A model generated the notes under the pieces. That model was not told the origin of the DNA and made no database searches. It saw only the letters and a list, made by a program, of their open reading frames with translations. The translations under genes and the position numbers were made by a program. From Nymphaea colorata (lineage: Eukaryota > Streptophyta > Magnoliopsida > Nymphaeales > Nymphaeaceae): 60,000 nt of DNA. Below, one piece after another: positions 26,901 through 40,500 of this stretch; the stretch's first letter is position 1; every line of letters begins with the position of its first letter. Location of the stretch: assembly GCF_008831285.2 (NCBI RefSeq), contig NC_045150.1, positions 8,570,001 to 8,630,000 on the forward strand, given 5' to 3'.

Positions 26901-29900
26901 TTGTGCTCATGGCCGCCACCAATCATCTTCTCATTTTGCAAGTCTTGAAAAATACATGAACCAGGATCAAAAATGGCTCTACATTGCAAATCTTTTGTCA
27001 ACTGAGTAATAGACAGAAGGTTAGCAGGAAATTCTGGAGCATATAAAACATTGGAAAGAGATAAAGAACTAGAGAGTTTCACATCTCCAACTCCCATAAT
27101 AGGAGAAAGTTTCCCATTGGCAAGTCTAACATGTTGAGGTTGTGCAAAACGATGCAATAAGGTAAATGAGTGAGGTTGACTGCAGAAATGTTTCCAAGCC
27201 CCAGAGTCAATAATCCACACAATACCTGGTTCACGGGAAGTACTATCAACAGATAAAGAAGAATCCACCACAACCGAGGATGCATTAGCAGACGTCGAGG
27301 CATAGAGAGATCGCTGAGCCATAAGCTGATCATACTCTACCTTGCTCATAGTCACCATGGAGCTATCAGGAGTCGTCAAGGAAGAAGTCTCTTCAAGTGG
27401 TGTAGCAGCTCAGGCAGACCCTTCAGGAATCTGAGAAGTGCATCTCCCTTTGCCACCTGAGGTACTGAATCCTCTTCCATGGGAACTAGGAGCTGGACGA
27501 CCATGTTTGTCGACGATGTTTGTCCCAACATCTATCTTCTAAATGTTTCAATTTGCCATGGTATCTACACTGAAATCTCCCTCTACCCCCTACACCACGA
27601 CCTGAGCCTCTACCCGTCGTAGCATGTTCACGTCCTCCATACACTGCTAAGGCAGCAACAGGAGACTCACTCTGGGGCTGAGAGAGATGCAACCAATCTA
27701 CTGAGTCTATTGTATGCATCGGCAAGATATGAAATTTCTGCACCAGTAAACATCTGAACTTTAGCTACCTCATATTTAAGGGACAAACCAGCCAAAAACT
27801 TTGCCACCATCGTCTACTCAAAATGAGTTTTGTAACACGCCTGACATGGAGGTCGAAGAGCTTTCAATCGTTCATACGCTGCTTTAACTGAAGCAAAATA
27901 TTGTGATAATTCTAACTCACCTTGCTGCAGTTTGAGTAACTCCTCAACTTGTAAAATTTTTGACACATTCTTGTCATGAGAATAAGTCTGTATCAAGAAT
28001 GTCCACATGTGTTTCGCAGTCGTGTAATAAGCAAGTGTCGGAGCAATATCAGATCGGACACTGTTCATAATCCAGGACATAACAATACTGTTATTTTCTT
28101 TCCATGTGGTATATTTTCCTGTTTTAACACTCGGTTCATCTTCTTCAATGATATGTCTTGTAAATTAATACAAGAAAAAAAAAGGAAAACTAAAACTAAT
28201 CTCTAGATGAATGAATGTAAATCTGCAAGAAGGCTTTAATTCATCTGTACTTAAGAAAGACATAATATAATACAAAACTAGCAATACATATAAGTACACA
28301 ATAGTAATATACTAATATGTATAAGTACATAACCCTACTAACATATACATATGACAGGTATCACAATACTACATATTATATAACAGGCTAACAGTATATA
28401 CATATAGTAGGTTGATGCAATACTATATTACAGCTATAACAGACTGTACATAACAGTATATAGATATAACATGTATTGCAATATATAGAACATTAATAAC
28501 AAATTGTATTACAATACACTTTAACATAATAGTATATAGAAAGTTTATAACAGGTATGACAAATTAACAATATATATAACTACTTGATATAAGTATGTAA
28601 TTATACTAATGTATAACAGGTATGAGGTATCAGACTAACAGTATATAAATATAAAAATATGCATAGAATAGCATAATCAACACAACAATACCTAAAAATG
28701 CATAATCAATACAAAATAAACTACATAACAATATATACTCAATTAAGAAACTTTAATTGAAAGAGAATGTGAATTTTCACTTTTCCATGGACTAGGCGTG
28801 TTGGTGGCTAGGCCAGCCTAGGTGGGCCTAGCCGCCACCCTAGGTGCCAACACATATCTCATCGCCGAAGTGGTGGACTTAGGTGATGGATGTGGACTCA
28901 CGCTTAGTTTACACCTGAGCGAGGCCTTAACAACATAGGATGTGCTGCAGCTGCACCGGCATCGGCGCACACACCCTACATCCATGTGACATAGGAATTT
29001 AGGCCAATCATTTGTGGATTAAATACACAAAAGCACATAGGTGCAATATCTGTATGCTGTTAAAATATTGGGTGTAGTCTAGGCATCGAGATTAGCCTAA
29101 AGCTTAGTTAGGATTAGGCATATTAAGCGGGTGACTCCCCAAAAAGGAAGCTGAAAAATATAATTCTAATTGTTAAAATTAATAACATATAAGAACCTAT
29201 GACTATTAAGTATCAACTTATAATGATGAAAGAACTAAATTACATGATTAACACATTAAACGTTTCATTACCTGATAATAAACATAAATAAAATTTTGAA
29301 AAATCAAATTTAATGAAGTTGCACTATTATAGTTTACAAGGTATGTAGTGCAAAAAAGGTTTATAAGTAAATATAAATGCTTTTCAATGCTCACAATTAT
29401 AGTAGTCATGTTTGTGAATGGTTCTATACTTTCAAATGAATCGTTGTGCAGAATATGTGCTCTGCTCTATATGATACTTCTGTTATTTTCCAAGTAATCA
29501 TTGTGGATCTTTCTATACCTTCAGATGTATTGTCATGTAAATGTTTTCATTCTTGGCTCAATCCAGTACTTGTGTTGTTTGTCAAATGCAGAAAGTTACT
29601 CCATGGAATGCAGATCGTTTGAGAAAGGCTATTCTGAATGGACCTTATGTATATCCCGGTGCTGTACGTGTTGAAGATGTGCAGGGTGTCACCCATTTGG
29701 ATCGGCCTATTACACGTCGAGCAGTTGCCAAAAAGTTATGCTCATCTTCTGCAGTCTCCAGGCAGCATCGCCTTGAAGGAAAGGTTGTCCATCGACATCT
29801 ACAAGATGGAGATATTTTGCTTGTAAATAGGCAGGTAAAGTGCCTGTTGTTCCTATTTTCATGCTTGATTTGTCTTTCTCTACCACATTAATGCTATCTT

Positions 29901-32900
29901 CTTCTAATTCGTTGGTTATTATTTTCTTAGTATAATACATTTTTTTTATGGTTTGTTCAAGTATATTTTTTTTTCGTTTTTTTGGATCTAATAAAGTCTG
30001 TTCAGTTCCTTTCTGCATTTGCTTAATATATAATTTGGCGAGGAAGAGCATGAATTTATTTTATACTTTTATATTTTGTATTTCTTTCATGAATATTAAA
30101 TACCGCTTCTCTAACCAATGTTGTAAAAAGCGTATTGTAAGCCGTATCAGTATGGCTCTAAGATACACCGTATCGTAAAATATCGTAACGTATCGTAACT
30201 GTATCATTTTTCTTAAATAAATCAGAAAAAATAGGAAAAAAATTCGAAAAATTCATAAAAAAATCAGTAAAAAATAAAGAAGAATATCTTCTTCACAAAA
30301 ACATGTTTTACAGAATAATAGACTTATTATTGCTATAAAGTTATTTTTCATCATTCGTAAACATCAAAATTCATAATAATATCAACTATGTCACACGGGT
30401 AGGAGGAGTACCGGTACGTGGTTGGGTACGGCAGAAAGGCGCGTCGACCGTACCGGGTACGGTCAACGCACCGGAGGTCATTTTTGACCTTTTTTGGACA
30501 CGGTCAACTTTGACCGAGTCCAAATGTGTCTTTTTTTTTTAATTTTAACGATTTTTAGATTTTATCGTTTAAAACCATTTTCACACTAAGAAAATGAAAG
30601 CTCGAAACCCTTGAAACATGTTTTCGTTAAGGGTTTCGTTCTCCTCTCAACTTGCGACAGCCGGCGACAGGCAGGGGAGGCGACCGGCGACGAAAGGCGA
30701 CGGCAGACGATCGGCGACGGCAGGAGGCAAACAGCGATTGGCGACGACAGGAGGCGAACAACGACGGTATTTTTTTGTTTTTATCATTTTTTAGTTCATT
30801 TTCTTTGGCTCCGCCCTTGCCGATCTTACTTCTGTCACCGGCGACAACAGGGGAGATGATCTTACTTCTGTCGCCAGCGACGACAAACAGCAAGGAGATA
30901 ATTTTACTTCTGTCGCCGTTGTCAGACGTCGCTGGGGCCGATTTTGTATACGTATACCTTATTCTGCCGATTCTGTATACCTAATTCGTGTTTTGTTATA
31001 CGTATACCTTATTCTGCATATTCTGTATTGCATGTTCTATACTGATTGAGAAGAAGTCCTATTTCAGAACATTCTTTGCTGCATGTTGTCTTGTATTGAT
31101 TGAGAACAAGTCCAACTATATTGCATGCTGAACAAGTCAGACAAGGAGAATTCTGCTGCTCAGCCTGCTCTGCATCATGTTTTTTCTTAAAACTAATTGA
31201 GAACGAGTCCAATTACAATGCTATCTGCATCAGATATTGTGTACTAATTCATTTGATATTGGTGTGATATATCATTTCATGAGAGGTTTCGTCTATTTGG
31301 AATGATCCTTGTTTCTATTCGTTTTGTGTTGCAGCTCTTTTGCTAGGTGCTTTTCATATAAGTTGTAAATTGTCATGGCTGATAAAGGAAAAGAAACGAT
31401 GCCTGCAAGTGGAAGTGGAAGTGAGCAGCAGTAGTAGTGTTAGTACCACTGCAATAGAGAAGGATAATCCATCTCAGCCTCTTTGGCACCATGTGAACAA
31501 ACTAAGAAGAGGACCAGGTGGTGGTGGGAATGTAATTTTTTCTTGCAAATTATGTACTGTGACTTACACTGGCTCTTATACACGTTGCAAAGCACATTTA
31601 TTGCATATCTCAGGCGTTGGAATTAGACCATGCCCAAAAGTCACCAAAGAGATGATTCAGATATTCAAAAAAGAACAGGATGCAGCTGAGACGAAGAAAT
31701 CTTCATCCAAGTCAGGTGTATCTGTTCCTCTTTTTGCTTTTGAACAAGGTGAAGATTGTTCAAAGAAAAGAACATTATCACAAGCATTCAATAATATGGG
31801 AAGGGCAGAGATGGATAGAAGGATCAGATTGTTTTTTTTTGCAAGTTCACTTCCTTTTAATGTAACTAGAAGTCCTTATTGGAAAGATGTTGTTACATGT
31901 TTGGCTAATTGCAGTTTGAGTGGTTATATACCCCCAAGTTCAGAGAAGTTGGGAACAGTAATTCTTGCAGAAGAGAAGGCAAACATTGAAAAATTATTTG
32001 AGAAGAAGAAATTTTCATAGACATAATATGGAGTATCCATTGTTTCTGACGGGTGGACTGATATACAAAGGCGGCCACTGATAAATTTTATTGCTTATTC
32101 GCTTGATGGACCAATCTTCTTGAAATCTGTTGATGCATCTGGGGAGTATAAAGATGCTCAGTATTTAAAAGGGCTATTTATAGAAGTCATCAAAGAAGTG
32201 GGTGAGGATAATGTTGTGGAAATTGTTACTGATAATGCTTCAGTTTGCCAACGAGCAGGGATGAATTTGGCAAGTAATCCCAAATATAGTCACATATTTT
32301 GAACTCCTTGTGTGGCACGCAATATAAATTTAGCACTTAAAAGTATTTGCAACCCATCAAAAGATGATCCAAATGCAGGTTTGTTGTGTTCATGGATTGA
32401 GGAGCTTGAGCATGATGTCAGAAACATCAAAAATTTTGTTGTAAACCACGACAATGCCCTTGCTATATTTAGTAGGCATTCTGATTTAACATTGTTGAAG
32501 GTAGCAGACTCGTTTTGCATCCATTATTGTAATGATAAAAAGAATAAAGGAGGTGAAACATGCATTGACGCTTATGGTGACTGACAATTATTGGGACTTT
32601 TATCGGAGTGATGACATTGTGAAGGCATCCGAAATTAAAAAAAATATTTTAGATGATGAATGGTGGGATAAAGTTACATATTTTCTGTAGTTTACAAAGC
32701 CTATTTGGCAGATGCTGAGAGAAGTTGATAAAGAAGGGACCATGCTTCATAAAGTTTATGATATGTGGGATAACATGATTGAAAAAATTCAAAACATCAT
32801 TTTTAGACATGAGAAGAAGAATGTTGCACTTGATGATTCTGAGTTTTTCGATCATGTGCATAAAATTTTAGTAAAAAGATGGAACAAAAGCAATAACCCT

Positions 32901-34481
32901 TTGCATTGTATGGCACACTCCTTAAATCCCAAATATTATGGAAAAATATTATGGACAAACATGGTTGGCAGGAGGTACTGGTCGTGTTCCTCCTAATCGA
33001 GATCCAGAAATATCAAAAAATAGGGAGATGTGTTTGGGAAGACTATTTTTTGATCCTTATCGGTTGAAGATAATAAATAATGAGTTTGCAACCTTCTCTG
33101 GTGGAAGAGGAGATTCAATACAAGTTAAAATGGCAAGAGATGAAGAAGATCATGTTAATTGGTGGTTATGTTTTGGAACAACGACACCAAATCTCCAACA
33201 ACTTGCATTGAAGTTATTATCTCAACCTGCCACCTCTTCATGTTGTGAAAGAAATTGGAGCACTTATTCTCAAATTCACAACATCAAGAGAAATAAGCTA
33301 ACTAGTAAGCAAGCTGTAGATTTAGTTTATGTCCACTCCAACCTACGCTTACTTTCACGTACTTCAGATGATTACAGGTATTTCTTTCTTTTCGTATTTT
33401 TGATATGTATACATAATACATATGTAATTATGTTTATTATTATTATGTTGGTTGTTTGAAGTTAATATTAACTTAAATCATATTTTGATTTTGTTGCAAC
33501 TTGCAGTTCAGGATCATCCAAGTATTGGGATGTTAATCCAGAGGACATTGACGTGGACCTTGAAGGAGAACATGATTTGCATGCTCTTAATATGGATCTT
33601 ACAGAACCTGTTGTTCCTTTTAATCTTGATGATGCAACTGAGGAGTGAGGAGAATGAAAATCAACAAAACTGATGTATTTTGAATGTATTTTGAATGTTA
33701 ATTATGAGACTGAGGAGAGTGAGACTGAGGAGAATGAGAATGTATTTATGAATATGAGAATATGTTATTCTGTTTGAAAATTTTGAATTAGATATGTGCA
33801 AATATGTTATTTTTCTGCATTTTTTGACATATATATGTGTGTGTGTACGGCCGTACTCCCGTACTCAAGTTTTTTGAAAATGGTCCGTACCCGTACCCAT
33901 ACCAGCACCCGTACCGGCACCCGTACCCGTACCCGTACCCATGTGACATAGAATATCAATCTAGAAAACACAAATCAACAATTACATAATTTATGTCATA
34001 ATTTCATAACCATAGATTTATAATTTTCATCATATTCATTTTCATCCTCATCTCCATCTTCATCTTCATGATTTAAAAAAAAAAACTTTCCTCCCAATGG
34101 GAATCAGCCACCCACGCACAAATCCATGGTTTAATAGATGATTTCATGGTGAAAATCGATGATTTCACGATGGAAATCGATGATTTCCCTCCAAGGCGAT
34201 ACAATGTCTAGGTTAAAAATGAAGAAGAGGTGGGTTTTTATAAAGGGAGTTTGAAGCCCTTTTTTCAAAATCAGCCCGTATCGTACGATGCGGGGGCATG
34301 TATCGTACGTATCGTACGATACAGGCACGATACACCCCCATTTACGATACAGGGGGTGTATCGTTTCATGTCGTATTTTGCAAACGTACGTACAACACAA
34401 CCTCTAACACAAAATCTCGGTTGAAGTACTTTTAGCGCATCTTCCTTGCAAGATGTGAACTTTGCCTAATTATTAAATAGA

Positions 34482-34549
<68 letters not shown>

Positions 34550-37500
34550 TTCCAGAATTGAATGTATTGGAATATCCCATTCTTGTAGCAGTCATTGCTT
34601 TGGATCCTGCTGTTCTACAATTTTTTTGGCCTATATTCTATGTGTGCCATGGGGGAAGCATTAATACTCTATGATGATCTTAGTAAACAATTAACGACAT
34701 ATCGATCGAACACAGATGTAACGTGGAAAACCCTCAACTAGAGGGAAAAAACCACGGGTGAGGAGATCTGGTGCCCACTAGCTGCCAGACTCTCTCTCTC
34801 TTAAAACTTCATTAACACTAAAGATTAGGGTTTACAATGGTATGAGTATGCCCAAACAGGGGCTCACTGGATCGGGTCCAGACCTGGATCCATACAACAA
34901 GGTCCGTCAACACTCCCCCTCAAGTTGGTTATACATATCAAACATGCCCAACTTGGATACATTTCTTTGAAACGGAGTTACATGTAAGGCTTTAGTCAGA
35001 ATATCAGCAGTTTGATCCTCAGACTTCATGTAAGGTAATATTAACTCTCTGACATCAATTCTTTCTTTGATGAAGTGACGGTCCATCTCAATGTGCTTTG
35101 TTCGGTCATGGAGGACTGGATTGTTAGCCAAGTTAATCGCAGACTTGTTATCACAATACATCTTCATAGGTCTTTCAGTCTCTATCCCAATGTTAGTCAG
35201 CAAGATCCTTAGCCACAATAACTCTAACACTCCAATAGCAGCAGCCCTATACTCAACCTCTGCACTTGAGCGGGAACAAACATTTTGTCTCTTGCTTCTC
35301 CAAACAACTAGATTTCCCCCCAAGTAGACGCAATACTCTGAAGTAGATCTTCTAATGTCAACACAGCCTGCCCAATCTGCATCAGAATACCCTTCGATTT
35401 CAGAGTGAGGTATATCAATCTACTAACTAGACGTTGATATTTCCCTTTAGCTTCTTCACACAGAAGTTCGCCATCCTTACTACTTAGTTTGTGCCCAACA
35501 TCTAGAGGAGTAGAAGCTGGTCTGCATCCCAGTTTTCTTGTCTCCTTCAGTAGATCTAAGGTATACTTCCTTTGATTAAGCACAATAGTTGTACTTGATC
35601 TGGCAATTTCAATACCAAGAAAATACTTTAGCTTGCCAAGGTCCTTGAGATCAAATTCATCGGATAGTAAACCCTTTAATCTTGCTATCTCCTTTTCGTC
35701 ATCACCTGTAACAATCATATCATCAACATAAACCAACAGTTGAGTAACCTTACCCTCCATCCTCTTTACAAACAAGGTATGATCTCCATTTCCTTGTTTG
35801 TAGCAATGCTTCTTCATAACAAGTTTGAGATGTTCAAACTAAGTTCGGGGAGACTGTTTGAGCCCATACAAGGCCTTCTTCAGCTTACAGCATTTTTCAG
35901 TCTCTCAAAGCCTGGGGGCATTTTTAACATCGAGTTGGCACATCTTCCAATCCTTCAGCACCGCTAAAGAAATAATAACTCTGACGGTCTTCATCTTCGC
36001 GACAGGAGCAAAAGTCTCTAAGTAGTCGATCCCATATTTCTGACTGAATCCCTTGGCCACCAGACGTGCTTTGTATCTCTCAACATTTCCATATGGTTTG
36101 TACTTAACAGTGTATACCCACTTTGACCCAACCAAATGAGTTGCTTCAAGAATCTCTACCACTTCCCATGTCTGATTTCTATCCAAGGCTTCTATCTCTT
36201 CTTGCATAGCATGAGTCCACTTGGGGTCACTTTGCGCCTCTGTAACATTCCTGGGAATAAGACATTTGTAATCAACGCTCCTTCTAGAATAAGACACATA
36301 GTTACCAATAGGGTGTTGAGTACATGACCTGACACCCTTTCTCAGGGCAATGGGAAGATCCTCCTTTTTCTTTTCTGTCTGATTTTCTCCCTCAATAGGT
36401 TGCTTCTGAGCACAACTTGGGTCATCCAGGAAAGGGGTAGGATTGGGATTCAGAGTAGACTTCTCACCATCAATCACTTTATCTGCACACACTCTTCTCC
36501 TAGAATACACCTGCCCAAACAGACAATTACATTCTTCTTCTGTCTTCGTAGAGCACTCTCCCTCCTTTTCTTGTTCAAGTACCTCAGTAGACGTCCCATC
36601 TTCTTCCTTTCCAAGCACCTCAACAGAAGGATTTTCTTCACGCCTGTAGTCCAAGAAATCTGTAAACTGAATTTCTTGACTAGGAGAATACTCTTCCTTA
36701 GACATAGACTTCTCCCCTGAAGAGGATTCTCACCAAAATAAGACACATGTTCTAAGAATGTTACATCCTTGGTAATGTGAACTCGACCAATGGTGGGATC
36801 TAGACACTTATACCGCTTTTGAGTAGGAGAATACCCAAGAAATATGCCCTTAATAGATTTGGGATCAAGTTTTTTCACATTCGGGCTATGGTTATGGATG
36901 AAACACACACATCCAAAGACACGAGGAGGAAGGTGAAAAGGTTGACTACTCCCTGGAATCATGAAGTGTGGTGTACGCCCATTTAGCACTCGACTAGCCA
37001 TACGATTAATCAAATAGGCACTAGTAATAACAGCATCTCCCCAATAATATTTTGGAAGATTCCTTTGAAACAATAAGGCTCTTGTGACATTAAGTAACTG
37101 ACGGTTTTTTTTCTCCGTAACCCCATTTTGAGGGGGGTATAGCTGCAAGAAGTCTCATGAACAATGCCCCTCTTTCTAAGGAAATCTTCGACAGTTAGGC
37201 ACATATACTCACGAGCATTATCAAACCGGAATGTCTTGACAGACCCACTGGTTTTCCACTAGGAGAATAAAGGTTTCTGTAATATTAGGCACTTGGCTAC
37301 GGTCTTTCAAAAGATAAACAAAGGTACACCTTGAATAGTCATCTATGAAAGTCATAAAATACTGAAAACCACCCCAAGAAAGAATGCCTGAGGGCCCCAC
37401 ACATTAGAATGAATCAATGAGAAAGCTTTATTAGAACGACTATTTGAAATTGGATATGAAGCCCTGGCATGCTTAGCAAATTGACACACATCACAAGATA

Positions 37501-40500
37501 ACAAAGAAATGTTCAAACTCGAACATAATTCAGGAAACAACTGTTTCAAAATCCCAAAAAGGGAGATGACTAAGGTGTTCATGCCAATACAGAAATAACT
37601 GATGACACTCTTCCCTCTTCTTCTCGGTCGTGCCGACTGCTGACATAAGAGCTGTGGTCACGCGGATAAGAAGCCTATATAAACCATCAGACACCAAACC
37701 AATGCCAATCTTCTTTCTTGTTACCAAGTCCTGCAAAACACAACGTTTTTCAGAAAATATAAGTTCACAGTTCAACTCCTTAGTAATCTTGCTAACAGAT
37801 AAAAGATTCAAGGGAAGATGGGGAACATGCAAGGCTCCATGCACCAAAAAATTGTCCAACAAAGAGCGACTCCCTTTTCCTGCCACAGAGGTAAAGGAAC
37901 CATCGGCAAGGGAAACACGTTTCTTTCCCGAGGATAGCTTGTAATCATGAAAGAGTTTAGGGTTGCCGGTCATGTGATGAGTGGCACCACTATCGACAAT
38001 CCATTCTCCCATGCAAGAACTACCTTTTTCACCTGAAACGGCCAGTGCCTGATTGACCTTCACTTCATCTGATGTGTTTGCCTGACCAACATCAATCTTG
38101 CTTAAATATGCCCACAACTCACGAATCTCATTCGCAGAAATAGAAACTTTACTGTCACTAGGATTCATGGCACTCGAAACAGGCTTCTTCCCACCAGAAG
38201 ACCTCCCCCTACTATTCTTCTTTTCTGGATGCAGGTCCCAACAAAACTCCATAGTGTGATAGTTTCTTGCAATATGTACATTTACGGGGAGAACAGGCAG
38301 TTCCCATAGAGGCATGGCTAACAAAGGCTGACCGTTCGTTGTGAGACATGTGATCCCCCTTTTTTCCACTTATGACCAGACGCCTTTGCTCTTCGGCTTC
38401 AACACGAGAATAAACATCTTCAATACTGAATGATTCTTCAGAGTTAAGAATCTGACTCCTTATATTTTCGAATTCATCGTTCAGTCCAGCTAAGAAAAGG
38501 AATATCCTATTCTCCCACTCCTTAGTCATATAATGCATCTGGTCTTGAGGACAACTCCTATTCTCCCACTCCTTAGTCATATAATGCATCTGGTCTTGAG
38601 GACAACTCCAGGTATCATCAGAATGGTAGTCAAGATCCTCCCACTTTGATTTTAACGCAACGTAGAAATCTGCAACCGAGAGATCCCCTTGACGAAGAGC
38701 ATACAAGTCCTTCATTAGTTGATATACACACACCTTCCTTTTCTTTTGACCATACATCTGTTCCAAAATCATCCACGTCTCTCTCGCAGTCTTCTTACGA
38801 AGAATGAGAGGTTGAATATCTGAGGATACCGAATTAACAATCCAAGTTTTTACCTGGTTGTCCGCAAGAAACCACGTATCCCAAGCCACACTATCCACAG
38901 CAGGTTTGACCTTTCTCCCATTTACATAGGCAATACGTCCTCGACCGACAATCCCCATAGTGATCGCAGCAGACCATCGTAGATAATTTTCCTTGGTAAG
39001 CCGAATGGTGGTAACCTGAACGGGAACATTTTCAGTTCGCACGTTCCCAACATCAGGCTGATTGGTATTGACAGTGGAAGAGGAAGATGAGTCGGCCATG
39101 ATCACAAACTAGCCCTGCAAAGATAGCAAGACCAGCAGCCGCCAACGGCAGCAGAGGGCACCAGAGGCAGGGAGGAGAGGAGCACCAGCGACAGGAAGAT
39201 CACCGGTGGCAGGCTGTAGAAGGGCGACGCTCGGTATAGTGGATCCCGACAGAGCAGAATCGGGTAAATGGACAAGGAGTCGTCTCAGGGGGGCAACAGC
39301 TTGGACCACGTTAGATGGCTGGACAGCGTCAGGTGAGAGGACGACGTCAGCGTCAAGCTGGAGGTGTCGAGCAGAAACGAAGAGACGCTAGAACTTCACG
39401 GCACGGTGCTGGTTGGGCGACGCTGGAGATATCAGCAACGCTGAGAAAGAAAAACGGCGACGGTGCTGGAGCAGGACGACAACACAACAAACGGCAGTAG
39501 GGACCTCAGGCGGCATTAGGCGATGAAGATTTCGAGCAGCGGAGGTGTCGGCCGGAACTCCACGGCAACAAGTGGGGCAGAAACAGAAACTAGCCTGAAC
39601 AAAGAGACACCAGAACTTCAAAGGCGTCGGGGCGTCAGGTGATGATCAAAGATGTGCAATGAATAGTGTTGGCCGGCCAGACACGTGGTTGGAACCGTCG
39701 GGCGATGGGCAATGAACAGTAACAGCACGAATCTTCCTCCAACTTGAAGAGACGCCGGAACTCCAAAGGCGTCGGGTGATGATCAAAGATGTGCAATGAA
39801 TAGTGTTGGCCGGCCAGACACGTGGTTGGAACCGTCGGGCGAGGGGCAATGAACAGTAACGGCACGAATCTTCCTCCAACTCGAACACGACACAAACAAA
39901 GATGAACCAGCCACGCCGGTACTTCACGGCTCTGATACCATGTTGAAACAATAGAAAAAACAAATAACGATCGAACACGGATGTAACGTGGAAAACCCTC
40001 AACTAGAGGGAATAAACCACGGGTGAGGAGATCTGGTGCCCACTAGTCGCCAGACTCTCTCTCGCTTAAAACTTCATTAACACTAAAGATTAGGGTTTAC
40101 AATGGTATAAGTATGCCCAAACCGGGGCTCACTGGATCGGGTCCAGACCTGGATCCATACAACAAGATCCGTGAACACCATTCTTGTAGTAGCCATTGCT
40201 TTGGATCCTGTTGTTCTACAATTTTTTTGGCCTATATTTTGTGTGTGCCATGGGGGAAGCATTAATACTCTATGATGATCTTAGTAAACAAGTAACGACA
40301 TATCGATAAATGTCATTATTATTAAAGTGACCATCGGGCCATGAGTCTTTCAGAAGGAAGGTTTTCTATTTATGTTCGTATGTCTTAGAAATAGCTGCTA
40401 AACAATTGGACCAGATAGGTGCAGGTAGCTTGACCGCATTCCCACACACACACACACACATATATATGTGTGTGTGTGTGTTGTGATAGCTTTGGGAACA

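Larger units (their letters stand above)
30116..34400. mobile_element. Outer hAT-like element carrying a nested hAT transposon
   Basis: Left end CAATGTTGTAAAAAGCG at 30116 and right end GTACGTACAACACAA at 34400 are imperfect inverted repeats. The flanks TCTCTAAC (30108-30115) and CCTCTAAC (34401-34408) match at 7 of 8. TATCGTA/TACGATA words crowd both subterminal zones (30140-30205 and 34265-34380). Removing the nested element (30386-33951 plus its duplicated 8 bp) leaves about 0.7 kb without coding capacity. A relative is at about 53640-53990. In intron 8. Confidence 0.68.
34703..40177 (-). mobile_element. Copia LTR retrotransposon, reverse strand, one LTR end-trimmed
   Basis: On the minus strand the 5' LTR is 39941-40177 (237 bp, TG...CA), with primer site complement GGCTCTGATACCA just left of 39941. 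The 3' LTR is 34703-34912, lacking the last 27 bp present in its partner. LTRs differ at about 9 of 210 positions by eye. Between them are a long leader, gag, protease, integrase, reverse transcriptase and RNase H. Flanked by a 130-bp duplication. Same lineage as the copies at 7533 and 46745. Confidence 0.94.

Noticed and set aside
23834-28997. A complete hAT element spanning both CTATGTCACA ends with the Copia inside
   Set aside because: The 8-bp flanks (GTCTGAAC versus GAATTTAG) do not match, so the two ends cannot be paired with confidence.
39109-39621. Open frames on both strands with no stop for 60-80 codons
   Set aside because: GC-rich leader of the reverse Copia; open by composition only.
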